The translations under genes were made by a program, and so were the position numbers. This document shows positions 25,610 through 34,310 of a DNA stretch of 64,000 nucleotides, one piece after another. The number at the start of each line of letters is the position of its first letter. Position 1 is the first letter of the stretch. The stretch covers positions 1,426,001 through 1,490,000 of the forward strand of contig NC_014374.1 of NCBI RefSeq assembly GCF_000144915.1, given 5' to 3'. The notes below the pieces were generated by a model. The model saw only the letters and a list, made by a program, of their open reading frames with translations. It did no database searches and was not told the DNA's origin. The stretch is from Acidilobus saccharovorans 345-15. Its GTDB lineage: Archaea > Thermoproteota > Thermoprotei_A > Sulfolobales > Acidilobaceae.

Positions 25610-26107
25610 GTGGATCCCATGGGGCTTGAGGTAGCCGTCGGCATGGCAATAGCCGCCGTGGCCCTGGTCGTGGTCCTGGGCTCACTTGCAGGGATGATAC
25701 TCACTGCCTACCGCGCGGTCCCGCAGCCCCAGGCCCTCAGCCCTCCCCCCTACATCAGGGTGACCTCGGCCTACCTGGAGTCCAACAACAGGACCCTGCT
25801 GGTAAACGTTACAAACTATGGCCAGGAGCCGCTGTACCTGGTCGGCGAGACCTACGTGATAGTGCTCTACAGCACCTCCCTGGGGGAGAGGGTCCAGGTG
25901 TTTAACCTGACCTCGAGCCCTCCCGTGTTCAAGTTCGTGGGGGACTACGCGGCCCCCTATTCCCCTGGCTCCGGCCTCATGCCGGGCGAGACCATAGAGC
26001 TGAACCTGACCCTGACGTACCAGGCCATTAGGTCGCAGCCGATGAGCGTTACAGTAATACCCCTTAAAGCACCTCCCGCCCAGTATTCCTTTACACCGGG
26101 CCCCTAG
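25610..26107 (+). CDS. arlF: Archaellum stator protein ArlF (FlaF)
   Basis: A 165-residue protein with a single N-terminal TM (about 8-30) and a beta-sandwich domain with sequons NRT, NVT, NLT. FlaF binds S-layer protein in Sulfolobus, and the pairing with arlG directly upstream supports the call. It starts at GTG 25610 abutting the arlG stop, or ATG 25619. Confidence 0.85.
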   Translation: MDPMGLEVAVGMAIAAVALVVVLGSLAGMILTAYRAVPQPQALSPPPYIRVTSAYLESNNRTLLVNVTNYGQEPLYLVGETYVIVLYSTSLGERVQVFNLTSSPPVFKFVGDYAAPYSPGSGLMPGETIELNLTLTYQAIRSQPMSVTVIPLKAPPAQYSFTPGP

Positions 26108-26108
26108 A

Positions 26109-26798
26109 GTGATACTTAGCACTGGCAACGAGGAGATAGACTCAAGGTTGGGGGGAGGGATACCCCACCCGAGCCTCATAGCTGTCGAGGGCGACAACGG
26201 CTCGGGCAAGACCAGCATCGCGCTCCTCCTGGCGCAGACATACCTCAGGGCGGGCCTCTCGGTGGTCTACTTCACAAACGAGGGGGGCAGCTACACCTTC
26301 GTGAACAAGGCGAAGGAATCAGGCTTTGACCTCTTCGACTACTTCCTGAGGGGCTCCCTGAGGGTCTACACTATGAACGTGGGCGTCCCAGTAACGAGGA
26401 ACACCGCTGAGAAGCTCCTGGGCGCCCTGTCCTACATATTCACCTCGGGCAGGCTGGGCTTCGACGCCGCCGTGATAGACACGCTCTCCTACCTTTCCTC
26501 GGCGGCCCCCGAGAGCTCAATAAAGATGCTGTTTGAGGCCCTCAGGAAGTCAGCGGACAGGGGCATGAGTGTGGTTGTCACATTTCACCCGAACACCTTG
26601 CCCAAGGCTCTCTCGGAGCCCATAAAGGCCACGTGTGACGGCTACATAAAGCTCAGCGAGGCCAGCCTTGGGGGCAGGAGGCTCAAGGTGCTCACAATAG
26701 TTAAGCTCAAGGGCCTCCCCTCGGGGGCCCAGAGCTCCATAACGTTTGACGTGGACCCAGCCTTCGGGATCAAGGTCATACCAATAGTGTTGTCCTGA
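26109..26798 (+). CDS. arlH: Archaellum motor regulator ArlH (FlaH), RecA/KaiC-like ATP-binding
   Basis: A 229-residue KaiC-like fold with Walker A GDNGSGKTS (28-36) and Walker B FDAAVIDTLS (near 118-127). ArlH binds ATP, forms a ring and interacts with ArlI and ArlX in the motor. The length is normal. GTG start; the stop is followed one base later by arlI (TGAGGTG). Confidence 0.94.
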   Translation: MILSTGNEEIDSRLGGGIPHPSLIAVEGDNGSGKTSIALLLAQTYLRAGLSVVYFTNEGGSYTFVNKAKESGFDLFDYFLRGSLRVYTMNVGVPVTRNTAEKLLGALSYIFTSGRLGFDAAVIDTLSYLSSAAPESSIKMLFEALRKSADRGMSVVVTFHPNTLPKALSEPIKATCDGYIKLSEASLGGRRLKVLTIVKLKGLPSGAQSSITFDVDPAFGIKVIPIVLS

Positions 26799-26799
26799 G

Positions 26800-28509
26800 G
26801 TGCTTGCCTTGAGGTTTAGCCTTCTGCCGAGGAGGTCGAAGGGCCAGGGGCCTCCTGAGGTAAAGGAGCCTGACTTCGGCGAGAGGCCCCAGTACCTCCA
26901 GGAGTACATCTCAAAGGTGAGCGGGGAGCTCGGGGAGCCCGTCTACATGGAGAAGCTGGACTCCTCGCTTAAGAAGCGGAGGGAGTACAACGTCATCTAC
27001 CCTGTGGGAGGGGGCGTCTTCATTCACGCGCACTCCGTCAGGGGCAGCGACATGGGCAGGTACATAGTTATAGAGCCCCCGAGGCCCCCGCCCGAGCTCC
27101 TTAGGGCAATAGACGTCGCCCTGGCCAACGTGATAAGCGGCGAGGCCCCAGAGTCTGCGGAGGAGAGGAGGAGGCTCCTCCTCTCGCTCCTGGACAGGAT
27201 ACTTGAGCCTGCCAGCTCGGACGTGGACTACTCCTCGCTCTCCAGCGACCTGGAGCTGAGGAAGGTGCCTGTTAAGAGGGAGTGGGTCGACTACATAAAG
27301 TACCACGTGGTCAGGGACAAGATAGGCGTCGGGGTACTTGAGCCCTTCCTCAGGGACCCGTACCTCGAGGACATCTCGGCCAGCGGCGTCGGCAACATAT
27401 ACCTGGTGCACAAGATATTCAACAGGATGGAGAGCACCGTGAGCTTCTCCTCTGAGGACGAGCTGGACTCCTTCGTGCTCAGGCTGGGGGAGAAGATAGG
27501 CAAGCCCATAACGAGGGCGAGGCCCATAGTCGACGCCACGCTGCCCGACGGGAGCAGGATAAACATTGTCTTCGGGAGCGACGTGAGCCTCAGGGGCACG
27601 AACTTCACCATAAGGAAGTCGTCGAAGGTGCCCATAAGCGTCACCCAGCTCATAGACTGGGGCACGATAGACGAGAGGGTCGCGGCCTACTCCTGGATGC
27701 TGCTGAGGGAGGGCATGAGCGGCTTCATATGCGGCGAGACGGCCTCAGGCAAGACAACAGCTTTAAACGCGATAGCCGTCTTCATAAGGCCCACCTACAA
27801 GATAGTCACAATCGAGGACACGGCCGAGGTCCAGCTTCCCCACCCCAACTGGACCAGGGAGCTGGCGAGGGACACCGGAAGGCCTGAGACCAGCGTGACC
27901 CTCTTCGACCTGCTGAGGGCAGCTCTGAGGCAGAGGCCCGACTACATAATAGTGGGTGAGATAAGGGGTGCTGAGGGCGCAGTCGCATTCCAGGCCATGC
28001 AGACTGGCCACCCGGTGCTCTCAACGTTTCACGCGGGCGACTTCACGAGGCTCATACAGAGGCTCACGGGCCACCCCATAGACATACCCAAGCCCTACAT
28101 GGACAACCTTAACTTCGCCTGGTTCCAGGCCTCGACCTACTCTAAGACGGGCCTCCTGGTCAGGAGGATGACCGCGCTTTACGAGATAGTCGGCTACGAC
28201 CCCAACAGCGACTCGGTGAGCGCAATACCCGTGTTCACCTGGGACCCCTCCACTGACCGCTTCATATTCTCAGGCAGGGGCTCAAGCTACCTGCTGGAGG
28301 AGAAGATAGCGAGGATGAGGGGACTCTCGAGGAGGGACTACAGGCTGATATATGACGAGCTTGAGCTGAGGGCCTCCTTCCTGAGGGAGCTGGTGAACAG
28401 GAAGGTCTTCGACTACTTCCAGGTCTTCAAGGCCGTGGTCAAGACAGAGAGCATGGGCATAGAGAAGGCCCTGGCGGAGCTGAGGGCAGGGAGGCTTGAC
28501 CTGTCTTGA
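26800..28509 (+). CDS. arlI: Archaellum motor ATPase ArlI (FlaI)
   Basis: Hexameric type II/IV secretion-type ATPase that powers both assembly and rotation. The 569 residues hold an N-terminal domain (to about 250), Walker A CGETASGKTT (311-320), an Asp box around VTIEDTAE, Walker B DYIIVGEIRG (381-390) and a His box TGHPVLSTFHAGD (402-414). It starts with GTG just after arlH, and its stop overlaps the arlJ start (TTGA). Confidence 0.96.
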   Translation: MLALRFSLLPRRSKGQGPPEVKEPDFGERPQYLQEYISKVSGELGEPVYMEKLDSSLKKRREYNVIYPVGGGVFIHAHSVRGSDMGRYIVIEPPRPPPELLRAIDVALANVISGEAPESAEERRRLLLSLLDRILEPASSDVDYSSLSSDLELRKVPVKREWVDYIKYHVVRDKIGVGVLEPFLRDPYLEDISASGVGNIYLVHKIFNRMESTVSFSSEDELDSFVLRLGEKIGKPITRARPIVDATLPDGSRINIVFGSDVSLRGTNFTIRKSSKVPISVTQLIDWGTIDERVAAYSWMLLREGMSGFICGETASGKTTALNAIAVFIRPTYKIVTIEDTAEVQLPHPNWTRELARDTGRPETSVTLFDLLRAALRQRPDYIIVGEIRGAEGAVAFQAMQTGHPVLSTFHAGDFTRLIQRLTGHPIDIPKPYMDNLNFAWFQASTYSKTGLLVRRMTALYEIVGYDPNSDSVSAIPVFTWDPSTDRFIFSGRGSSYLLEEKIARMRGLSRRDYRLIYDELELRASFLRELVNRKVFDYFQVFKAVVKTESMGIEKALAELRAGRLDLS

Positions 28510-30131
28510 GGAGGCCAGGGAGGCCTAAGGTTAGCCTGCTGCACGTCTCAGCCCTGGTGATAGCTGCCGGCCTCCTGCTGCTTGCGGTGGGCAGGACGAG
28601 GCTGGAGGCGCCGTCGCTGCTGATAATTATGGCGGGCGGCGGCGCGCTCCTTTACTGGCTGCTCTCCCACAGGACGTACATAAAGCTAGACGTGGACTTC
28701 CTTTACTCCCTGCTTCACATGTACGTGGTCTCCACAGGCTCCCAGCCGCCAGGTGAAATAGTCAGGAGCGCGTCCAAGGGGCCCTACGGGCACTACTCGA
28801 AGACCTACAAGAAGGCCGCCGAGCTCTCGAAGAGGTGGGGCTACACAGTACCCGAGGCCCTGTCGCTCTCCTCAAGGGGGGAGAGGAACAAGGCGTTCAA
28901 GGAGTTCATGGAGAGGTTCGCTGTCATCTCAGCAGTGGGCGAGGAGGTGACGTCGTTCCTCAAGGTAGAGTACGAGACCATAAAGTTCAACTACCAGAAC
29001 TTCTACAACAGGAGCCTTGACTCGCTCAACGTGCTGTACGGCGCCTACGCGTCAACCATGGTCTCGGTGATATTTGCAGTCACAACGATGATGCTGCTGT
29101 TCTTCTTCTTTGGGGGCACCAGCCTCAGGATAGTTATACTGAGCTACGTGGCCGCCCTGGTAGCGATTTCCGTGCTTGGGGTGCTGGTGATACTGAAGGC
29201 CCCAAAGGACCTATTCGAGGCCAAGAGGTCCAGGAACCCCACGGCGCTCCTCGCCGACATCCTTGCCGCTGCCGGGTTCGTGCTGGGCGTCATAATATCA
29301 TACCTGGTGCTGTCGCACGGCGTCAACTACGTTACCGTGGGCATATCATTCATAGTCTTCGGCCTCCTCTTCGTCCCCGCGGGCTACGTGATAAACAACA
29401 TGGAGAACCTGATAGACGACTACGACAAGTTCTTCCCAGTCATGATAAGGAGCCTTGGAATATACCTGTCCCAGGTGCCCGACCTGAGGCAAGCGGTCAA
29501 GGAGCTCTCCAAGATAGAGCTCGGCAGGCTGAGGAAGCTGCTCGAGAACCTCCAGGCTTCCCTCGCCATGGGGGTCGACAAGGGCATAGCTATGGCCAAG
29601 TTCGCCGTGCAGACGGGCAGCGAGAACATATACAGGTCGCTTCAGGTCTTCACTGACGTCATGGACCACGGAGGGGACCTGAGCGAGGCGGGCGTGGCCC
29701 TCTCTGATCACATGAACCTGCTGCTCACCCTGAGGGAGAGGAAGCTCCAGGTCACAGGGAACTTCCTGTCAACGCTCATACTTATGCACGCCAGCGTCAT
29801 AGCGATAATGGTGTTCATGGCAGAGATGATGTACTACTTCTCACAGCTGCTGATACCCCTGAGGGCCAGCATAAGCGATTCCTTTGCAAACATCTTCGTC
29901 TTCGGCAACATAAACGTGCCCCTGCTGGAGTCCTCAACGCTCATATTTGCAGCAGTGATAACGCTCATAAACGCCTACATACTCGCGGTCACCAAGGTGG
30001 GGAGCCCGAGGTCCTTCTACCTCTTCCTGGCAATACTCTCAATAATGACGGGAGGCGCCATAGTTGGGGTAGCCGCCCTGATGTCGTACCTGTTCCACAT
30101 ATTCCCAGTGACGGCAGCCGGCCTCCCCTAG
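28506..30131 (+). CDS. arlJ: Archaellum membrane platform protein ArlJ (FlaJ)
   Basis: A polytopic T2SF-family protein of 541 residues with about nine TM helices and two cytoplasmic T2SF-type domains (about 65-170 and 295-400) that contact ArlI. The second includes PDLRQAVKELSKIELGRLRK. It starts with TTG overlapping the arlI stop, and is the last motor gene. A 55-bp gap leads to the DUF2079 gene on the same strand. Confidence 0.95.
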   Translation: MRRPGRPKVSLLHVSALVIAAGLLLLAVGRTRLEAPSLLIIMAGGGALLYWLLSHRTYIKLDVDFLYSLLHMYVVSTGSQPPGEIVRSASKGPYGHYSKTYKKAAELSKRWGYTVPEALSLSSRGERNKAFKEFMERFAVISAVGEEVTSFLKVEYETIKFNYQNFYNRSLDSLNVLYGAYASTMVSVIFAVTTMMLLFFFFGGTSLRIVILSYVAALVAISVLGVLVILKAPKDLFEAKRSRNPTALLADILAAAGFVLGVIISYLVLSHGVNYVTVGISFIVFGLLFVPAGYVINNMENLIDDYDKFFPVMIRSLGIYLSQVPDLRQAVKELSKIELGRLRKLLENLQASLAMGVDKGIAMAKFAVQTGSENIYRSLQVFTDVMDHGGDLSEAGVALSDHMNLLLTLRERKLQVTGNFLSTLILMHASVIAIMVFMAEMMYYFSQLLIPLRASISDSFANIFVFGNINVPLLESSTLIFAAVITLINAYILAVTKVGSPRSFYLFLAILSIMTGGAIVGVAALMSYLFHIFPVTAAGLP

Positions 30132-30186
30132 GCCTTGCCTCCCGCCCTAAATACCTGCCCCAGGCAAGGCACCCTCGGGGTCCTGC

Positions 30187-32160
30187 TTGAGGCGGAACGT
30201 CGCCTTCTACCTCGTGCTGTTAGCGGCTTACGCTGCATACTCGGCCGCGTGGTCCTACATAGCCCTGGCCAAGGTGTATGGCCTCAGGGTGACCTTAGGG
30301 GACCTGGGCATAATAGTGCAGGGCGCCTGGGACTCCGTGCACTCGGGCGTCCAGGGCTTCGTTAACTACCTCACGGGCCAGGCGGCGCTCCTAATATATG
30401 CCTTGTTCCTGCCCCTCGGCCCCCACATGATAGAGGCCCTGGTGATCTTCCAGACGCTGTGGCTGGGGGCCGCGGCCTTCCCGATATTTGCGATAGCCAG
30501 GAGGTACCTCAGGAGCGACGTCGCCGCCCTCATGCTAGCTATCTCATACCTCATATACTTCCCCCTGGCGGGCGTTAACTGGTTCGACGTTCACAGGCAG
30601 GCCCTCTTCCCGACCCTCTTCATAACCTCATACTACCTTTACCTGAGGGGAGGCAGATCCAGGTACGTCTCGGTGCCCCTGATGATATTCTCTTCGATGC
30701 TCAGGTTCGGCTACGAGGTCTACCCCCTGTGGTTCGGCGTGACGCTAGTTGGCTACTGGGCCCTCAGGGACAGGAGGGAGAGGTTCGGCCTTGCCGCGGG
30801 CCTCACGCTCATAGTCGCCTCCCTCCTGCTGGCGGCGTATAACGTAGGAATCCTGACGTCGCTCTTTACGTCGCCCACTAAGGCGATCCAGGCGGCCCCC
30901 GCCTCGGTGAGCTCAACGGCGTCCACGTATCTAAGGCTGACTCCAGGCCTGTCGCAGCTGCTCTCGATAAACATAGTGGCGCCCCCGGTGGCCGAGCCCG
31001 GCCACGTGCAGCTGCTCTACGTGAGGGGCTACGTGGTTGACGCCCTGACCATCGGGCTCTCCCTCCTGCCTGTGCTCTTCCTGCCGCTGCTCTCGTGGAG
31101 GTGGGCCCCCGCGCTGCTGCCGTTTATAGCGCTCCTGGCGTTCTCATCCTACTGGGGCTACCACTACCCCTACTTCTTCAGGTTCGAGTACCCCTCGATA
31201 ATCATGGCTCCCGTCTGGCTCGGCACGGTAGAGGGCGCAGCCGTGATATCCAGGGGGTCGCGGAGGGTCGCCACCTACGTGGCAGCTGGCGTGCTCGTCA
31301 TGTCAGCTGTGACTGCCGCCTTCTTTGAGCCCTACGGGCCGCTCAACTACATGTCCTTCACGGACTACCAGCTCTCCCAGTGGACAAGCTTCAACGTGAC
31401 CTACTATGAGAGCATGATAGACGTCATAAATATGGTGCCGCGCAACGCCACAATGATAGCGGCCCAGGACAACATGCCTGAGCTGCTGCCCAGGCCCAAC
31501 GGCGACGTCCTCCTGGGCTGCATAGAGGCCAACCAGAGCCAGTACATAGTCGTTAACGTAATCCACGGCCTCTACCTATATTACGATAACACTGACGTCT
31601 GCGGCAAGAGCATGCTTGAGGTCGCGGACTGGGCCCTCAGGTCAGGCTACGGCATAGTGGCCGAGGAGGGCGGCACCATGCTGCTTGAGAGGAACTACTC
31701 GGGCGGCGTGGTCGCCTTCAGGCCGTACTCCTACAGCTACGGGGCCGGCGACCTCTGGCCCCTCTTCACGGCATGGTATGGAAAGGGCTACATAAATGTG
31801 ACCAGCTTCCATTACGGCAGGCTTGAGGGGCTCTTCGCGGAGCCCCACGCGCTGAACTTCCTGCCGGGAAGGTACAACGTGACCTTCTACGTAATGAACG
31901 ACGGCCTCTCGCCGTCAACGAGGCTCTACGCCGTGGTCACAGGCTACTACATAAGCGGCGACGGCCTCCTGACCCAGATAACGCTCCTCAACGAGAGCGT
32001 GCCCGTCTCACTGCTGCCCCAGGGAAGGTGGGTGAGGCTTACTCTAAGCTTCTACTCGCCGACGTTAGTGGGCTTGGGCTCAGTGACGCTGCTCTCTGAC
32101 GACGTGAACGGCACCCTGCTGATAAGGGGCTTCTCCATTGCCCAGACTTCGCCTTCTTAG
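30187..32160 (+). CDS. DUF2079 polytopic membrane protein (GT-C-like fold)
   Basis: A 657-residue protein with about 10-11 TM helices over residues 1-410, then an outer domain with many N-glycosylation sequons. The first loop, VTLGDLGIIVQGAWDSVHSG, has the acidic D-x-G pattern typical of DUF2079 and GT-C glycosyltransferases, which use lipid-linked sugars. FDVHRQALFPTLFI in the next loop also fits DUF2079. It follows arlJ on the same strand by 55 bp, so a role in glycosylating archaellin or surface protein is plausible but not shown. TTG start (TTGAGGCGG). Confidence 0.75.
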   Translation: MRRNVAFYLVLLAAYAAYSAAWSYIALAKVYGLRVTLGDLGIIVQGAWDSVHSGVQGFVNYLTGQAALLIYALFLPLGPHMIEALVIFQTLWLGAAAFPIFAIARRYLRSDVAALMLAISYLIYFPLAGVNWFDVHRQALFPTLFITSYYLYLRGGRSRYVSVPLMIFSSMLRFGYEVYPLWFGVTLVGYWALRDRRERFGLAAGLTLIVASLLLAAYNVGILTSLFTSPTKAIQAAPASVSSTASTYLRLTPGLSQLLSINIVAPPVAEPGHVQLLYVRGYVVDALTIGLSLLPVLFLPLLSWRWAPALLPFIALLAFSSYWGYHYPYFFRFEYPSIIMAPVWLGTVEGAAVISRGSRRVATYVAAGVLVMSAVTAAFFEPYGPLNYMSFTDYQLSQWTSFNVTYYESMIDVINMVPRNATMIAAQDNMPELLPRPNGDVLLGCIEANQSQYIVVNVIHGLYLYYDNTDVCGKSMLEVADWALRSGYGIVAEEGGTMLLERNYSGGVVAFRPYSYSYGAGDLWPLFTAWYGKGYINVTSFHYGRLEGLFAEPHALNFLPGRYNVTFYVMNDGLSPSTRLYAVVTGYYISGDGLLTQITLLNESVPVSLLPQGRWVRLTLSFYSPTLVGLGSVTLLSDDVNGTLLIRGFSIAQTSPS

Positions 32161-32170
32161 GCATAAGTAA

Positions 32171-32190
32171 GTGTTCCCCCCTTTTACCTT
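32171..32190 (+). terminator. Pyrimidine-rich terminator after the archaellum/DUF2079 run
   Basis: TGTTCCCCCCTTTTACCTTCCC follows the stop by about 10 bp, ending in C6T4; likely the end of the archaellum-DUF2079 transcript. Confidence 0.4.
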
Positions 32191-32219
32191 CCCTATTCAA
32201 CTTCTGGCTGGGGAGAGGC

Positions 32220-33056
32220 TTGACCGCGCTGAGGTTCGGTCCAGCGGGGAAGCCCACGAACTTCAGTGGGGACTACGAGGACGTGCCCCCGGTGCTGAGG
32301 CAGATGGGCCTTGACGCCCTCGAGTATGAGGCCGTCAGGGGCGTTAGGGTGACCAAGGAGAAGGCTGAGAAGATAAGGGAGGCGGCGCAGCAGTACGACA
32401 TAACGCTCAGCATGCACGCCCCCTACTTCATAAACCTGGCCAGCCCCGAGGAGGAGACCGTCAGGAAGAGCGTGGAGAGGCTCAGGGAGGCGGCCCAGGC
32501 CTCCGAGTGGATGGGCGCCTACGCGGTGGTCTTTCACCCAGGCTACATAAAGGGGAACTCCAGCAGAGAGGAGGCCCTGAACAGGGTCATTGAGGCCCTC
32601 AAACAGGTCTTCGACGGACTTGAGCTCAGGGTGGCCTGGCTGGCCCCCGAGACCACTGGCAAGGAGTCCCAGGTGGGCGACGTGGAGGAGACCATAAGGA
32701 TATGCCAGTCCCACGACAGGCTCAGGCCTGCCGTTGACTGGGCCCACCTCCACGCCAGGACGGAGGGGGCTGACATAAACAGCGAGGACGACGTCATTAA
32801 GGTGATTGACAGGATAGAGAAGGAGCTCGGCACGTGGGCTGTAAGGCCGCTGCACACGCACTTCTCAAAGATAGAGTACGGCAAGGGCGGCGAGAGGGAG
32901 CACCACACGCTGGGCGAGAGGGACTTCGGGCCCGAGTGGGAGTACGTCTGCAAGGCCTACGTGGACACAGGAATTGACGGGGTCATAATAAGCGAGAGCC
33001 CTATACTTGAGCAGGACGCGCTCCTGATGAAGAGGGTCTGCGAGAAGTACCTTTAG
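32220..33056 (+). CDS. nfo: Endonuclease IV-like AP endonuclease
   Basis: A 278-residue TIM-barrel (xylose isomerase-like/AP endonuclease 2) protein. Metal-ligand-bearing strands are MHAPYFINLA, VVFHPGYI, APETTGK (E), PAVDWAHLHAR (D and H), HTHFSK, and the C-terminal IISESPI (E). These match endonuclease IV, which incises DNA 5' of abasic sites with a trinuclear zinc centre. The TTG start is preceded by CTGGGGAGAGGC, like other starts in this window. Its last four bases overlap the convergent zinc-ribbon gene. It lies between the two archaellin genes yet is unrelated to motility. Confidence 0.9.
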   Translation: MTALRFGPAGKPTNFSGDYEDVPPVLRQMGLDALEYEAVRGVRVTKEKAEKIREAAQQYDITLSMHAPYFINLASPEEETVRKSVERLREAAQASEWMGAYAVVFHPGYIKGNSSREEALNRVIEALKQVFDGLELRVAWLAPETTGKESQVGDVEETIRICQSHDRLRPAVDWAHLHARTEGADINSEDDVIKVIDRIEKELGTWAVRPLHTHFSKIEYGKGGEREHHTLGERDFGPEWEYVCKAYVDTGIDGVIISESPILEQDALLMKRVCEKYL

Positions 33057-33355
33057 CCTGTCCCAGCCGCGGCCAACCCCTTAACCTCGGGACTTATTTC
33101 GCTCAGCAGCTTAGCCTTCTCAACCACCGCCATGGCCTCCGGGACCAGCAGGTACCTCAGCCTGTAGAGGCCCTCCAGGGGCACGTACACGGTTCCCTCC
33201 TCAACGTGGCCGCAGGCCTCGCACCTGAAGTGGTGTTTAACCTCTATGAACGCCTGCCCGTCCCTGACCACGGGGCCCGAGACTTCGTAGTGGTACTCGC
33301 CCAGGGCTCCACAGGATGGGCACACGGCAGGCTTAACTATCGACCTCGTCTCCAC
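33053..33355 (-). CDS. Small zinc-ribbon protein
   Basis: A 100-residue protein with two zinc knuckles, CPSCG (residues 12-16) and CEACG (about 45-49), joined by a beta stretch, then a Leu-rich helical tail. It is possibly a crenarchaeal transcription- or translation-associated ribbon; no family is certain. ATG start; it overlaps the endonuclease IV gene tail to tail by four bases. Confidence 0.75.
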   Translation of the reverse strand: METRSIVKPAVCPSCGALGEYHYEVSGPVVRDGQAFIEVKHHFRCEACGHVEEGTVYVPLEGLYRLRYLLVPEAMAVVEKAKLLSEISPEVKGLAAAGTG

Positions 33356-33466
33356 GCTGGCCCCCGTACTACTCTTGTAAAGCGACTATAAAGGGGGCAG
33401 AGGCTGGCAGGAGCCCTTTGCTGCAGATGCACATGCGACATACTGGACTTAGCTTAGAAGACGTAG

Positions 33467-33497
33467 AAAAAGGTAATAAAAGAAAAAAAGGAGATGG
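33467..33497 (-). terminator. T-tract terminator of archaellin 2
   Basis: On the minus strand the region about 50 bp after the archaellin 2 stop reads CTCCTTTTTTTCTTTTATTACCTTTTTC, three T runs in 30 bp, a strong archaeal terminator without a hairpin (unlike archaellin 1). Confidence 0.6.
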
Positions 33498-33543
33498 AAT
33501 AGAGCTAGGTATAGCTCAGATATTAGTCGTTAGGGCCCGATTC

Positions 33544-34179
33544 TCATCCAAGGTCTATTGTGGTGTTAGTCACGTTGTCAGGCGGTATGATCCTGGCTAC
33601 AGTTATAGCCCCTCCTATGCTTGGCGATATGGTCACGGTGAAGCTCTTGTAGGCAGGCAGCCCCGAGGGCAGGTAAATCACCAGCAGGGCCTGGCCGTAG
33701 GGGCCCAGGACGTAGGGAGTTATGTTGCCGTGTATGAAGTAGACCACCGCGGCAGTACTGGTCGTATACGCGGTTTGCATATCAGTAGCAATAGTGTATA
33801 AGGGGGTTGAGGGGTTCATCTCCAGTAGGTTACTGACGCCCCTGTATATGTTAGCGTAGCTGCCGCTTGGAGTTATAATTGACACCTCCATCAGGCTCGG
33901 GGCGAAGCTGACGTAGCCCGTGCCGGGGGTCACTCCGAGCGGTATGAATACGTCCTGCACCTCACCGTTACTGTTCACGTAAGCCATGACGTTGCCGTCA
34001 ACCTGGAGGGCCGTGGACGACTCCTGGAGGCCGCTCTCCATGGTCTGCTTGGCCTTCTGGGCCGACGTCATGCCCATGTCGAGGACCACGAAGGCCACGG
34101 CCGCGGCCACGAGGACGAACGCTATGAGGATTATGGCCGTGTCTATGCCCACCATGCCTCTCCTGCTTCTCCTGGGCAT
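33544..34179 (-). CDS. arlB: Archaellin (archaeal flagellin) 2
   Basis: A 211-residue paralogue of archaellin 1 in opposite orientation. The class III signal (PRRSRRG/MVGIDTAI) and the polymerisation helix are identical. Residues about 70-135 are shorter and differ (for example NLLEMNPSTPLYTIATDMQT), and the last 65 residues again match nearly perfectly. It has its own promoter, a copy of that of archaellin 1, and its own terminator, so it is monocistronic. It may serve as an alternative or minor filament subunit. Confidence 0.95.
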   Translation of the reverse strand: MPRRSRRGMVGIDTAIILIAFVLVAAAVAFVVLDMGMTSAQKAKQTMESGLQESSTALQVDGNVMAYVNSNGEVQDVFIPLGVTPGTGYVSFAPSLMEVSIITPSGSYANIYRGVSNLLEMNPSTPLYTIATDMQTAYTTSTAAVVYFIHGNITPYVLGPYGQALLVIYLPSGLPAYKSFTVTISPSIGGAITVARIIPPDNVTNTTIDLG

Positions 34180-34236
34180 GTCTCAGACCAAGGAATGTTA
34201 AGGCGCCCCCGTAAGATATAGGGATTTACGTGGGAC
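33974..34236 (-). repeat. 263-bp inverted repeat, right arm
   Basis: Reverse complement of 23335-23597 with a single substitution (GCGGCC versus GCGGCA in codons near residue 26). Includes TATA box, leader and 206 coding bases. Confidence 0.95.
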
Positions 34237-34271
34237 GGCTTGCCAAGTGTGAGGAGCCTAGGCTGACCCCT

Positions 34272-34300
34272 GTAATACCTCAGGCCCTGCACAGTATTAC
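34272..34300. promoter_or_regulatory. 29-bp dyad upstream of archaellin 2 and a divergent pilin-like gene
   Basis: Arms GTAATAC (34272-34278) and GTATTAC (34294-34300), with CAGG/CCTG inside; the inverse of 23271-23299 with one central difference. It lies 93 bp from the archaellin 2 start and only 10 bp ahead of the TTG start at 34311, so it overlaps the core promoter of the rightward gene. Confidence 0.7.
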
Positions 34301-34310
34301 GGTCCTGGAC

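Noticed and set aside
34230-34310. Extension of the 34311 gene upstream to GTG 34230
   Set aside because: It would run through the dyad and the archaellin 2 promoter repeat and adds no recognisable sequence.
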